A program made the translations under genes and the position numbers. This document shows, piece by piece, positions 1 through 12,075 of a stretch of 64,000 nt of DNA (positions are counted from its first letter, which is position 1; every line of letters starts with the position of its first letter). The DNA is from Halomonas sp. M20 (lineage in GTDB: Bacteria; Pseudomonadota; Gammaproteobacteria; Pseudomonadales; Halomonadaceae), in assembly GCF_020622265.1 (NCBI RefSeq), contig NZ_JACNMQ010000005.1, positions 208,453 through 272,452 on the forward strand. The letters are read 5' to 3'. The notes under the pieces are model-generated. The model was not told the origin of the DNA and ran no database searches. It saw nothing but the letters and a program-made list of their open reading frames with translations.

Positions 1-2
1 TG

Positions 3-3000
3 CGTATCGATCATATTCTGGGTCTGCTGCGACTGTGGCTGGTGCCTCATGGCGCCTCTGCCAAGCAGGGCGGCTACATCCGCTTTCCATTGAACGACAT
101 GCTGCGGCTGGTCGCCTTGGAATCCTGGCGTCATCGCGCCATCGTTATCGGGGAGGACCTGGGTACCGTGGCGCCGGGCTTTCGCGACCAGCTCGCGGCG
201 CGCGGCATCCTGGGCATGCGCGTGCTCTGGTTCGAGCAGGATACCCAGGGGGATTTCATCGCTCCAGATGAGTGGACTGACAAGGCCGCGGCAATGTCCT
301 CGACCCACGATCTGCCCACCGTGGCGGGGTGGTGGTCGGGTTACGACATCGATCTGCGAGATCGTTTCGGCCTGCTTGGCGAGAAGCAGGACGCTACCTT
401 GGAGCACCGTCAGCGGGACCGGGAGCGAGTTAGCCTGGCACGAGCGCTGGGTGTAAGCGACGCCACCGCCAACTCCGCCAGGCTGGCCGCCGACGATATT
501 CCCCTTGCAAGGATACTGGATGCCAGCGCCGCCTACCTTGGCCATACCCCATCGCCCTTGGTGGTGCTTCCCATGGAAGATGCGCTGGGTCTTGAACGCC
601 AGCCCAATCTACCGGGCACCGTGGATGAACATCCCAACTGGCGTCGACGCTGGGCCGAACCGGCGGGAGAACTGCTCGCCGGGGCTTCGATACGCAAGCG
701 CCTGAGTGGACTCGATACGGCGCGTCACGCTGCCCATAAAAACTCGACTTCCAGGAAAGAGGCGCTGGAACAAGCATCCCCGACACAATTGCCGAACGAA
801 CGCACCGATAGCACAGCAAGAAATGCGACGAGGAGGTCATCTTTGATTAACAGTATTCGCGCCACCGTGCGACTACAGTTTCACTCCAAATTCACCCTGG
901 ACGACGCGCTGCCCTGGATCGACTACTATGCGGATCTAGGCATCAGTCATGTCTATGCCTCGCCGCTGCTCGCCTCGCGTAGCGGATCGACCCACGGCTA
1001 CGACGGTATCGATCCGACCCGCCTCGACCCGGAACTGGGTGGCGAAGAAGCACTCGAGCGTCTGGTCACCAAGCTGCGCGAACGGGATATGGGGCTGATA
1101 CTCGATATCGTACCCAATCATGTGGCGGTGGGCGGCTCCGAAAATCTGTGGTGGCAGGATGTATTGACTCAGGGTCAACGCAGCCCCTACGCCAACTACT
1201 TCGATATCGACTGGCACTCGCCGGACCCGTTACTCAGCGGTAAGGTGCTGCTACCGTTTCTCGGCGGCCCCTATGGCGAAGTACTGCATTCCGGGGAACT
1301 GAAACTGAGTTACGAGGCGTCAACCGCAGGCTTCTACGTCGCCTATCATGAGCATCATTTCCCCATCGATCCATTGCACTATGGCGCCATCCTGCGTCAT
1401 GCCAACGAGGACACTTTGCAGTCTCTGGCGAGGCGCTTCGATGAGGCACAGAGTAGTGCTGATTCTCAACACGTTCTGATCGAGGCGCGGGAGCGTCTTG
1501 CTCATGCCAATGAAAAAGCGGATGTTCAGACCGCGTTACAGGAGGCCTTGGCTTGCTTCGATACGACCGATCGACAGGGCGCGGCTGCACTGCACGAACT
1601 GCTCGAAAAACAGCACTATCGTCTGGCCTTCTGGCGTACCGCCTCGGATGAGATCAACTGGCGGCGCTTTTTCGATATTACCGAGCTGGGCGGGCTCCGT
1701 GTCGAAGTGCCGGAGGTCTTCGATGCAACCCACAGTGTGATCCTGCGCCTGGTGGAACGAGGCTGGGTCGACGGCCTGCGGGTCGATCATGTGGATGGTC
1801 TGGCGGATCCCGGGGGTTATTGCCGCAAGTTGCGCCAATGCCTGGAGAGTCTGGCACAGCATCGCCCGGATAATGTGCCGCGCTATGTTGCGCTTTACGT
1901 CGAGAAAATTCTGGCTGAGGGGGAAGCCCTGCATACCGATTGGGGGGTGGACGGCACCACCGGTTATGAATTCATGAACGAAGTATCCGGACTGCAGCAT
2001 GATCCGGCAGGCGCGGCGCCATTGCGCGCGCTATGGCGGGAAACAAGCGGTCGTGGCAGCGATTTTCTTGTCGAGGTGCGCAAGGCCCGGGCGGAAATGC
2101 TCGAAAGCGCCTTGTCCAGTGAATTTCACGCCTGCGCTCGGGCGCTGCTGGCCCTGGCACGACACGATACTGCTACCCGGGACATCACTCTCGGCGCCAT
2201 CGAACGAGTGCTCAAGGCGCTGGTGGTGCATTTCCCTGTCTATCGCACTTATGCGGATGCGAAAGGGCGCCCCGAGGCCGACCGGACGCATTTCGAGCAA
2301 GCCAAGGTCGAGGCGCGCGGTGACGTGAATCCACCGGAGCGCGATCTGCTCGATCAGCTCGATCGCTGGCTGGGAGAAGAAGCGCCCGACGAGTGTCAGG
2401 ATGAAGAGGCGCGTGCACTACGGCTGCGTGCCATGCAGCGCTTTCAGCAGCTGACCTCGCCGGTGGCTGCCAAGGCGGTGGAAGATACTGCCGGCTATCG
2501 TTCCACGGTGTTGATTTCGCGTAACGACGTGGGCTTCGATCCACAGCATTTCAGCCATACTCCGGCTTATTTTCATGAGGCATGTCGCTGGCGCGCGGAG
2601 CAGTTTCCTCTATCCCTTGTCACTACGGCCACCCATGATCACAAACGCGGAGAGGACGTGCGGGCACGATTGGCGGTACTCAGTGAACTGCCTGGGGTGT
2701 TTGCAGAGCAGATGCGCCGCTGGCACGAGAATGCGTCCTCCATGCGAGAAGAGCAGAGCGCGGGGAGTGCGCCTTCACCGGGAGATGAGCTGATTCTTTA
2801 CCAGATGCTGCTGGGCGCCTGGGCGCCCAACCAGGATCGTGAAGACGATGAGGCCATGCGCGGCTTTGCTGAGCGTATCGCCCAGTGGCAAGAGAAAGCG
2901 CTGCGTGAGGCCAAACTGCGCAGTCACTGGCTATGGCCTGACAGCGACTATGAGGCAGCCTGTCGGAATTTCCTGTTTGGCCTGATCGAAGACTCCGCCT

Positions 3001-3644
3001 TGCGCAATGAGTTGAGCGATGCGGCGCGAGCCCTTGATCTGCCCGGCGCGGTCAATGGCCTGGTACAGGTGGTATTGCGCCTGACCGTGCCCGGCGTGCC
3101 GGATCTCTATCAAGGCACGGAATTTTGGGACTATAGCCTGGTGGATCCGGACAATCGCCGCAGTGTCCACTATCAGGCACGTCAAACGGCACTCGCGGAA
3201 AGTCATTTGCCTCAGGAGGCATTGACGCACTGGCGTGATGGGCGGGTCAAGCAAGCGGTCATTGCTCGATTGCTTGCATTGCGCCAGGGGGCTCCGACGC
3301 TTTTTGCCCAGGGCGACTACACAGCCATTACGGTAGAGGGTGGCCGAAAGGAGCATGTGGTGGCATTCAGCCGCGAGCATGGGGAGCAGGCGCTGCTGGT
3401 GGTCGTGCCCCGGCTGCCCGCGACCCTGCTCGGTTCCGCCTCTTTGCCATTGATACCTCACGAAGAGTGGAGCAATACGCGGCTGCAGATACCGGAATCA
3501 CTGCAAGGCCAATGGCGCGACGTGCTGACCGGTAATACCGTGGAATTGACTCAAGAGACGATAATGATCAGTGAATTGCTGGCACATTTTACTGCCGGTG
3601 TTTTTGTCAGCGTTAGTGCAGGGGGAGTGAAAGATGACGGATGA
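3..3644 (+). CDS. treY: 4-alpha-glucanotransferase (C-terminal part) fused in frame to malto-oligosyltrehalose synthase
   Basis: The 5' end lies outside the window. The first ~230 codons are the end of a MalQ-type glucanotransferase: RIDHILGLLRLW carries the nucleophile Asp (codon at 9-11), VIGEDLGTV the acid/base Glu, and STHDLPT the third Asp. A Thr/Arg-rich linker follows. From about 843 the protein is TreY, which isomerises the reducing end of a maltodextrin into a trehalosyl unit. Seen there are ATVRLQFHSKFTLDDA, STHGYDGIDPTRLDPELGGEEA, DIVPNHVAVGG and GLRVDHVDGLADPGGY (nucleophile Asp codon at 1785). The TreY part is ~930 residues, normal for the long Pseudomonas-type enzyme. No stop separates the halves, although an internal ribosome site exists. 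TreZ is expected upstream. The family calls are secure; whether one or two proteins are made is not. Confidence 0.93.
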   Translation, partial: RIDHILGLLRLWLVPHGASAKQGGYIRFPLNDMLRLVALESWRHRAIVIGEDLGTVAPGFRDQLAARGILGMRVLWFEQDTQGDFIAPDEWTDKAAAMSSTHDLPTVAGWWSGYDIDLRDRFGLLGEKQDATLEHRQRDRERVSLARALGVSDATANSARLAADDIPLARILDASAAYLGHTPSPLVVLPMEDALGLERQPNLPGTVDEHPNWRRRWAEPAGELLAGASIRKRLSGLDTARHAAHKNSTSRKEALEQASPTQLPNERTDSTARNATRRSSLINSIRATVRLQFHSKFTLDDALPWIDYYADLGISHVYASPLLASRSGSTHGYDGIDPTRLDPELGGEEALERLVTKLRERDMGLILDIVPNHVAVGGSENLWWQDVLTQGQRSPYANYFDIDWHSPDPLLSGKVLLPFLGGPYGEVLHSGELKLSYEASTAGFYVAYHEHHFPIDPLHYGAILRHANEDTLQSLARRFDEAQSSADSQHVLIEARERLAHANEKADVQTALQEALACFDTTDRQGAAALHELLEKQHYRLAFWRTASDEINWRRFFDITELGGLRVEVPEVFDATHSVILRLVERGWVDGLRVDHVDGLADPGGYCRKLRQCLESLAQHRPDNVPRYVALYVEKILAEGEALHTDWGVDGTTGYEFMNEVSGLQHDPAGAAPLRALWRETSGRGSDFLVEVRKARAEMLESALSSEFHACARALLALARHDTATRDITLGAIERVLKALVVHFPVYRTYADAKGRPEADRTHFEQAKVEARGDVNPPERDLLDQLDRWLGEEAPDECQDEEARALRLRAMQRFQQLTSPVAAKAVEDTAGYRSTVLISRNDVGFDPQHFSHTPAYFHEACRWRAEQFPLSLVTTATHDHKRGEDVRARLAVLSELPGVFAEQMRRWHENASSMREEQSAGSAPSPGDELILYQMLLGAWAPNQDREDDEAMRGFAERIAQWQEKALREAKLRSHWLWPDSDYEAACRNFLFGLIEDSALRNELSDAARALDLPGAVNGLVQVVLRLTVPGVPDLYQGTEFWDYSLVDPDNRRSVHYQARQTALAESHLPQEALTHWRDGRVKQAVIARLLALRQGAPTLFAQGDYTAITVEGGRKEHVVAFSREHGEQALLVVVPRLPATLLGSASLPLIPHEEWSNTRLQIPESLQGQWRDVLTGNTVELTQETIMISELLAHFTAGVFVSVSAGGVKDDG
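831..845 (+). promoter_or_regulatory. Internal ribosome binding site and TTG start for treY
   Basis: AGGAGG at 831-836 is followed after six bases by an in-frame TTG at 843. The next residues (INSIRATVRLQFHSKF) are the usual beginning of TreY. This suggests that TreY can also be started on its own inside the continuous malQ-treY frame. Confidence 0.6.
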
Positions 3645-4248
3645 CGAACCGCGTGTACGCCAGTTGGCCTATCGTATCTGGGAATCCGAAGGGCGCCCCG
3701 ACGGCCAGCAGCAGCGCCATTGGGATATGGCACTCAAGATCGTGAGGGCGGAACAGGACGCCGGTCATGAAACGTATCTGGAAGAGGAAGGGGAGGTTCA
3801 AGAAGAGGAGCCCATTCTGGACGACGAGCTGCCGCTTGAAGACGATGAGCGAGGCATCGAGGAGAATCGTCTACCGCTTGAAGATCCGGCTGCCGACTCC
3901 ATGATCGACCCGGAGGGCGACCCAACCCTGGAGGAGGTGCCTTATCGGGATGATACGGTCATTACCCAGGATGTTCCGGTACAAGACCGGGCCGAGCCCA
4001 CGGAGGAACCGCTCGAAAGCACCGTCGAGGTGAATGCTTCCGCTGCAGAGTCGGAGGTCGAGTTCAAGCGCGTACCCAAGACGAGTAAGTGTACTGCGAG
4101 CAAGAGCGCTGCGAGCAAGCAATCCGCGAACAAGAAGGCTTCAAGCAAGGAGTCTGAGAAGAAAGCAGCCAAACCCGCTGCAAAGAAGACGACGACAGCC
4201 AAGACGACAGCGACAAGGAAAACCGCGACCCGGGCACGCAAGCCCTGA
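3634..4248 (+). CDS. DUF2934 protein with acidic middle and lysine/alanine-rich histone-like tail
   Basis: 204 residues. The start ATG overlaps the end of treY by 11 bases, so the two are translationally linked. Residues ~5-40 match the short DUF2934 motif (VRQLAYRIWESEGRPDG, then HWDMA). Residues ~45-135 are strongly acidic. Residues ~145-204 are Lys/Ala/Ser/Thr-rich, like the tail of a histone H1-like protein. From memory, Pseudomonas trehalose clusters carry a small protein of this family in the same position between treY and glgX. No function is established; binding to DNA or to glucan are both open. The opposite charge of the two halves suggests self-association or a switchable basic tail, which is inference. 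Confidence 0.85.
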   Translation: MTDDEPRVRQLAYRIWESEGRPDGQQQRHWDMALKIVRAEQDAGHETYLEEEGEVQEEEPILDDELPLEDDERGIEENRLPLEDPAADSMIDPEGDPTLEEVPYRDDTVITQDVPVQDRAEPTEEPLESTVEVNASAAESEVEFKRVPKTSKCTASKSAASKQSANKKASSKESEKKAAKPAAKKTTTAKTTATRKTATRARKP

Positions 4249-4331
4249 GCTTCTATCGATCGAACCCTTTATTGGCGCGGTGCTTTTGCGCTTTGCAAAT
4301 ATCGCTTGGCATATCACCTCAAGGATGAACC

Positions 4332-6533
4332 ATGGATACTGAGAATACCGACCAGGGCAATGAAACGAATGCTACCAGCGTCGAGGCACCTGGGGTGAGA
4401 GATCGCTCCCAGGTAAGCGAGGGCAAATCGTTTCCGCTGGGCGCTTCCTGGGACGGGCTGGGAGTAAATTTTTCCTTGTTCTCTGCTCATGCTACCCGTG
4501 TCGAGCTGTGTCTGTTCGACGCCAGCGGCGAGCATGAAATCGAGCGTATCGAACTGCCGGAATATACTGACGAGATATGGCACGGCTATCTACCGGATGC
4601 GCGTCCCGGGCAGCTCTACGGCTATCGGGTACATGGCCCCTACGCTCCGGAAGAAGGGCACCGATTCAATGCCAACAAGTTGCTGCTTGATCCCTATGCC
4701 AAGCAGATCGTCGGGGAAATAAAATGGGACGAGGCGCTGTTCGGCTACACCATCGGCCATGAAGATGGCGATCTGAGTTTCGACGAACGGGACAGTGCGC
4801 CTTTCATGCCGCGCTGTCGTGTCGTCGATCCGGCCTTTACCTGGGGGCGGGCGCAGCCGGTGCACGTGCCCTGGGATCGCACCGTTCTTTACGAGACCCA
4901 CGCTCGCGGCTACACCATGCGCCATCCAGCAGTGCCGGAACCGCTGCGGGGCACTTTCGCGGGTTTGATGGTCAGTGAAGTAGTGGACTATATCCGTTCC
5001 CTCGGTGTCTCCTCCGTGGAATTGTTGCCTATCCACGCGTTCGTCGACGATCAGCACTTGCAGGAGAAAGGGCTACACAACTACTGGGGCTACAACACCC
5101 TGGGATTCTTTGCACCGCATTCGCCTTATATGGCCGGTGACAATATCAATGAGTTCAAGGAGATGGTGGCGCGATTCCATGCGGCGGATCTCGAGGTCAT
5201 TCTCGATGTGGTCTACAACCACACCGCCGAGGGCAACGAGCTGGGGCCGACCCTGTCTCTCAAGGGTATCGACAACGCCTCTTACTATCGACTGCTGCCG
5301 GATCAAACACGCTACTACATAGACGATACCGGTACCGGTAATACACTCAACATGAGTCATCCGCGAGTGTTGCAGATGGTGACGGACTCTCTGCGCTACT
5401 GGGCCACCGAGATGCGGGTCGACGGGTTTCGTTTCGACTTGGCCACCATCCTGGGGCGCGAACCCCATGGCTTCGATGAAGGCGGTGGTTTTCTCGACTC
5501 CACTCGCCAGGATCCGATACTCAGCCAGGTCAAGTTGATCGCCGAACCCTGGGATTGCGGACCCGGTGGCTATCAGGTCGGCAAATTTCCCCCGGGCTGG
5601 TCGGAGTGGAACGATCGTTTCCGAGATACCGTACGCTCCTACTGGAAAGGCGACGAAGGCGCCTTGCCAGAGCTTGCCGCGCGCCTGACCGCGTCCGCGG
5701 ACATATTCGATCATCGCGGGCGCCGCCCCTTTGCCTCGGTCAACTTCGTTACTGCCCACGACGGTTTCACGCTGTATGACCTGGTCGCCTACAACGACAA
5801 GCACAACGATGCCAACGGCGAGGATAACAACGACGGTCACGACGACAATCGTTCCTGGAATTTCGGTGAAGAAGGCCCGACGGAAAATCCCGAGATTCGC
5901 GATCTACGCCTGCGCCAGATCCGCAACTTCCTCGCCACTACTCTGTTTGCCCAGGGTACGCCCATGCTCTTGGCCGGGGATGAACTGCTGCGCACTCAGC
6001 AAGGCAACAACAATGCCTATTGTCAGGACAACGAAGTCAGCTGGCTGGACTGGAATCTGGGCGCAGATGCCCACGCCATGATCGAGTATCTACGCCGACT
6101 GATCGAATTGCGCGAACGCTATCCGATCCTGCGTCGCGGACGTTTCTTGAGCGGCGAGTACAGCGAAGAGATGGGCCTTAAAGAGGTAACCTGGCTTACC
6201 CCGCAAGCCGATGAGATGAGTGTCGAGCGATGGGAAGACCCTCAAGCGCGCAGTCTAGGGCTCTTGCTCGATGGTCGCGCGCGTCCCTCGGGGATTCGTC
6301 GAGCGGGGGTCGATGTCACCTTGTTGTTGCTGTTCAATGCCAATCATGAAGAAGAAAGCTTCGTCCTGCCGGAGGTGCCGGACAGCGGCAGCTGGATCTG
6401 CCGCCTGGATACCCAGCAAGGTCTTGACGTGGATAACCGGCATTACGGCGTAGGCGACAATTATACGGTGGCGGCACACTCTCTGGTAATGCTCGAGCTG
6501 GTGCGCGCAACCCAATCACCGCCCGTGCTTTAG
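4332..6533 (+). CDS. glgX: Glycogen debranching enzyme GlgX/TreX
   Basis: 733 residues. It cleaves alpha-1,6 branches of glycogen, releasing linear maltodextrins that TreY/TreZ can turn into trehalose. The N-terminal beta domain (LGASWDGLGVNFSLFSAHA, residues ~35-55) is the isoamylase-type CBM48. The GH13 barrel shows VYNHTAEGNE, VDGFRFDLA (nucleophile Asp369), LIAEPWD (Glu405) and TAHDGFTL (Asp477), followed by the GlgX-specific Asn/Asp-rich stretch NDANGEDNNDGHDDNRSWN. The length is normal. It starts 83 bases after the DUF2934 gene, with AAGGA upstream of the ATG. It is probably in the same operon as treY. Confidence 0.96.
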   Translation: MDTENTDQGNETNATSVEAPGVRDRSQVSEGKSFPLGASWDGLGVNFSLFSAHATRVELCLFDASGEHEIERIELPEYTDEIWHGYLPDARPGQLYGYRVHGPYAPEEGHRFNANKLLLDPYAKQIVGEIKWDEALFGYTIGHEDGDLSFDERDSAPFMPRCRVVDPAFTWGRAQPVHVPWDRTVLYETHARGYTMRHPAVPEPLRGTFAGLMVSEVVDYIRSLGVSSVELLPIHAFVDDQHLQEKGLHNYWGYNTLGFFAPHSPYMAGDNINEFKEMVARFHAADLEVILDVVYNHTAEGNELGPTLSLKGIDNASYYRLLPDQTRYYIDDTGTGNTLNMSHPRVLQMVTDSLRYWATEMRVDGFRFDLATILGREPHGFDEGGGFLDSTRQDPILSQVKLIAEPWDCGPGGYQVGKFPPGWSEWNDRFRDTVRSYWKGDEGALPELAARLTASADIFDHRGRRPFASVNFVTAHDGFTLYDLVAYNDKHNDANGEDNNDGHDDNRSWNFGEEGPTENPEIRDLRLRQIRNFLATTLFAQGTPMLLAGDELLRTQQGNNNAYCQDNEVSWLDWNLGADAHAMIEYLRRLIELRERYPILRRGRFLSGEYSEEMGLKEVTWLTPQADEMSVERWEDPQARSLGLLLDGRARPSGIRRAGVDVTLLLLFNANHEEESFVLPEVPDSGSWICRLDTQQGLDVDNRHYGVGDNYTVAAHSLVMLELVRATQSPPVL

Positions 6534-6600
6534 GCCGATGTCACTCAAGATCGATGCCTGATCGTTCATTTGCGCGAAAAGACATAAGGAGCATGTCGCG

Positions 6601-8670
6601 ATGAGTCTTTCATCTCGTTCTCGGATGTCGAAAGACGCCGCCGCCAACCAGAACGTCGAATCGGATGACGTTGAAATAGATGGCGCTGAAACAAGAGGCT
6701 CCAATGTGCTGGCGGCGGCAAGATCAGCCCGTATCGCCATCGAGTCGGTGACGCCGAGTCTCACCGGTGGCCGCTTCGCACCCAAGGCCGTGGTAAACGA
6801 CGTTGTGTCTGTATCGGCGGTCATCTTTGCGGACGGTCACGACGTGCTGGCAGCGCGGATTAGCTGGACTGACCCCCAAGGGCTTACCCAGCAGGCGCCC
6901 CTGCATCTGGTACGCCCTCTGGGAAAGGATGTCTGGGAGGGCCAGTTCGTCCCGACTCAGGTAGGGCGTCATCATTTCATCATCGAGGCCTGGTGGGATC
7001 TGTATGGCACTTACCGGGATGAACTGGCCAAGAAGCATCAGGCCGGCGTTCCTGTCGAGCTCGAACTCGAGGAAGGGTGCCGTTTGGTGGCCAAGGCCGC
7101 GCAGCGAAGCGAGGGCGAGCTGGGCGAAAACCTTTCTGCGGTATTGGCGCGCTTTGAGCAGAGCGAGCAGAACAGTCAGCGGGTGGAAGTGCTGCTTGGC
7201 GCCGATACCGCAAACCTGATGGCAGCGGCGGATACGCAAGCGCACCTGAGCGTGAGCGATGCCGTCTACCCCTTGGACGTGGATCGCAGGGCGGCGAATT
7301 TCGCCAGCTGGTATGAGCTCTTCCCGCGCTCGGAAACGACGGGTTCCAGACGTCATGGCACCTTTGCCGATGTGCAGAAACGTCTGCCCATGATCCGCGA
7401 CATGGGCTTCGATGTGCTCTATTTTCCGCCCATTCATCCCATCGGGCGGGCTCATCGCAAGGGGCCCAACAATACTCTGGAAGCGGGCCCCGATGATCCG
7501 GGCAGCCCCTATGCCATCGGTAGCCCGGAAGGCGGCCACGAGGCCATTCACTCGGAGCTTGGCAGCCGCGAGGATTTTCGAGAGCTGGTGCAGGCAGCGG
7601 CTCGCCATGGCCTTGAGATTGCGCTGGATTTCGCCATTCAGTGTTCCCCGGATCACCCCTGGCTTGCAGAGCACCCGGGTTGGTTTTCCTGGCGGCCGGA
7701 CGGCTCGATTCGCTATGCGGAGAATCCGCCGAAGAAGTATCAGGACATCGTCAATGTCGATTTCTACGCCGAAGATGCAGTGCCGGATCTATGGCTGACG
7801 CTACGCGACATCGTGCAGCTGTGGGTCGATGAAGGCGTGCGCATCTTTCGGGTCGACAACCCCCACACCAAGCCCTTGCCTTTCTGGGAGTGGCTGATCG
7901 CGGATATCAGAAGTCGCGATCCCGGCGTGCTGTTTCTCGCCGAGGCCTTCACCAGGCCGCCGATGATGGCGCGGCTGGGCAAGGTAGGCTTCACCCAGAG
8001 CTATACCTATTTCACCTGGCGCCATACCAAGGCCGAGCTGACCCAGTACTTCACCGAATTGAACGAGTCGCCGCTGCGGGAGTGCTACCGGCCCAACTTC
8101 TTCGTCAATACACCGGATATCAACCCCTATTTTCTACAGTCCAGCGGTCGGCCCGGGTTCTTGATTCGGGCGGCTCTTGCCACCATGGGCTCCGGGCTCT
8201 GGGGCATGTATTCCGGCTTCGAGCTGTGCGAAGGTGCCCCGGTGCCGGGCAAGGAGGAGTATCTCGATTCCGAGAAGTACGAGATACGCCCACGGGACTA
8301 TACCGCACCAGGCAACATCATCTACGAGATCGCTCAGCTCAATCGCATTCGCCGGGAAAACTCGGCGCTGCAGACCCACCTGGGAATAGCGTTTTATCCA
8401 GTGGCCAATGAGCGGCTGCTGTATTTCGGCAAGCGCGACGACGCGCAAGACAACTTCGTGCTGGTCGCGGTCAACCTCGATCCCTTTGAAGTTCAAGAGG
8501 GCAGCTTCGAACTGCCTCTATGGGAGCTGGATCTGCCGGATGATGCGGCACTCCAGGTCGAGGATCTGATGACCGGCCAGCGCTTCACCTGGCAAGGAAA
8601 ACACCAGTGGATGCGGCTTGATCCGGCGCATCTGCCCTTTGCCATCTGGCGCATTCAGCCACTGGGTTAG
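6601..8670 (+). CDS. glgE: Alpha-1,4-glucan:maltose-1-phosphate maltosyltransferase GlgE
   Basis: 689 residues. It transfers maltose from maltose-1-phosphate to the non-reducing end of a glucan, the polymerising step of the GlgE pathway. The N-terminal maltotransferase domain (residues ~40-170) precedes a GH13 barrel. Diagnostic stretches are FPPIHPIGRAHRKGPNN, ALDFAIQCSPDHPWL, NPPKKYQDIVNVDF and FRVDNPHTKP (nucleophile Asp419), then LAEAFTRPPMM (Glu448). AAGGAG lies eight bases before the ATG. The gene is followed by treS-maltokinase, which makes its substrate. The first ~35 residues are poorly conserved and could be shorter if a later start is used. Confidence 0.96.
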   Translation: MSLSSRSRMSKDAAANQNVESDDVEIDGAETRGSNVLAAARSARIAIESVTPSLTGGRFAPKAVVNDVVSVSAVIFADGHDVLAARISWTDPQGLTQQAPLHLVRPLGKDVWEGQFVPTQVGRHHFIIEAWWDLYGTYRDELAKKHQAGVPVELELEEGCRLVAKAAQRSEGELGENLSAVLARFEQSEQNSQRVEVLLGADTANLMAAADTQAHLSVSDAVYPLDVDRRAANFASWYELFPRSETTGSRRHGTFADVQKRLPMIRDMGFDVLYFPPIHPIGRAHRKGPNNTLEAGPDDPGSPYAIGSPEGGHEAIHSELGSREDFRELVQAAARHGLEIALDFAIQCSPDHPWLAEHPGWFSWRPDGSIRYAENPPKKYQDIVNVDFYAEDAVPDLWLTLRDIVQLWVDEGVRIFRVDNPHTKPLPFWEWLIADIRSRDPGVLFLAEAFTRPPMMARLGKVGFTQSYTYFTWRHTKAELTQYFTELNESPLRECYRPNFFVNTPDINPYFLQSSGRPGFLIRAALATMGSGLWGMYSGFELCEGAPVPGKEEYLDSEKYEIRPRDYTAPGNIIYEIAQLNRIRRENSALQTHLGIAFYPVANERLLYFGKRDDAQDNFVLVAVNLDPFEVQEGSFELPLWELDLPDDAALQVEDLMTGQRFTWQGKHQWMRLDPAHLPFAIWRIQPLG

Positions 8671-8730
8671 ACGCTGCAGCGGTCGCAAGAACCGCTCGCA
8701 TGGAACAGAACAGGCAGGGAGACACAGCAC

Positions 8731-12067
<3,337 letters not shown>

Positions 12068-12075
<8 letters not shown>

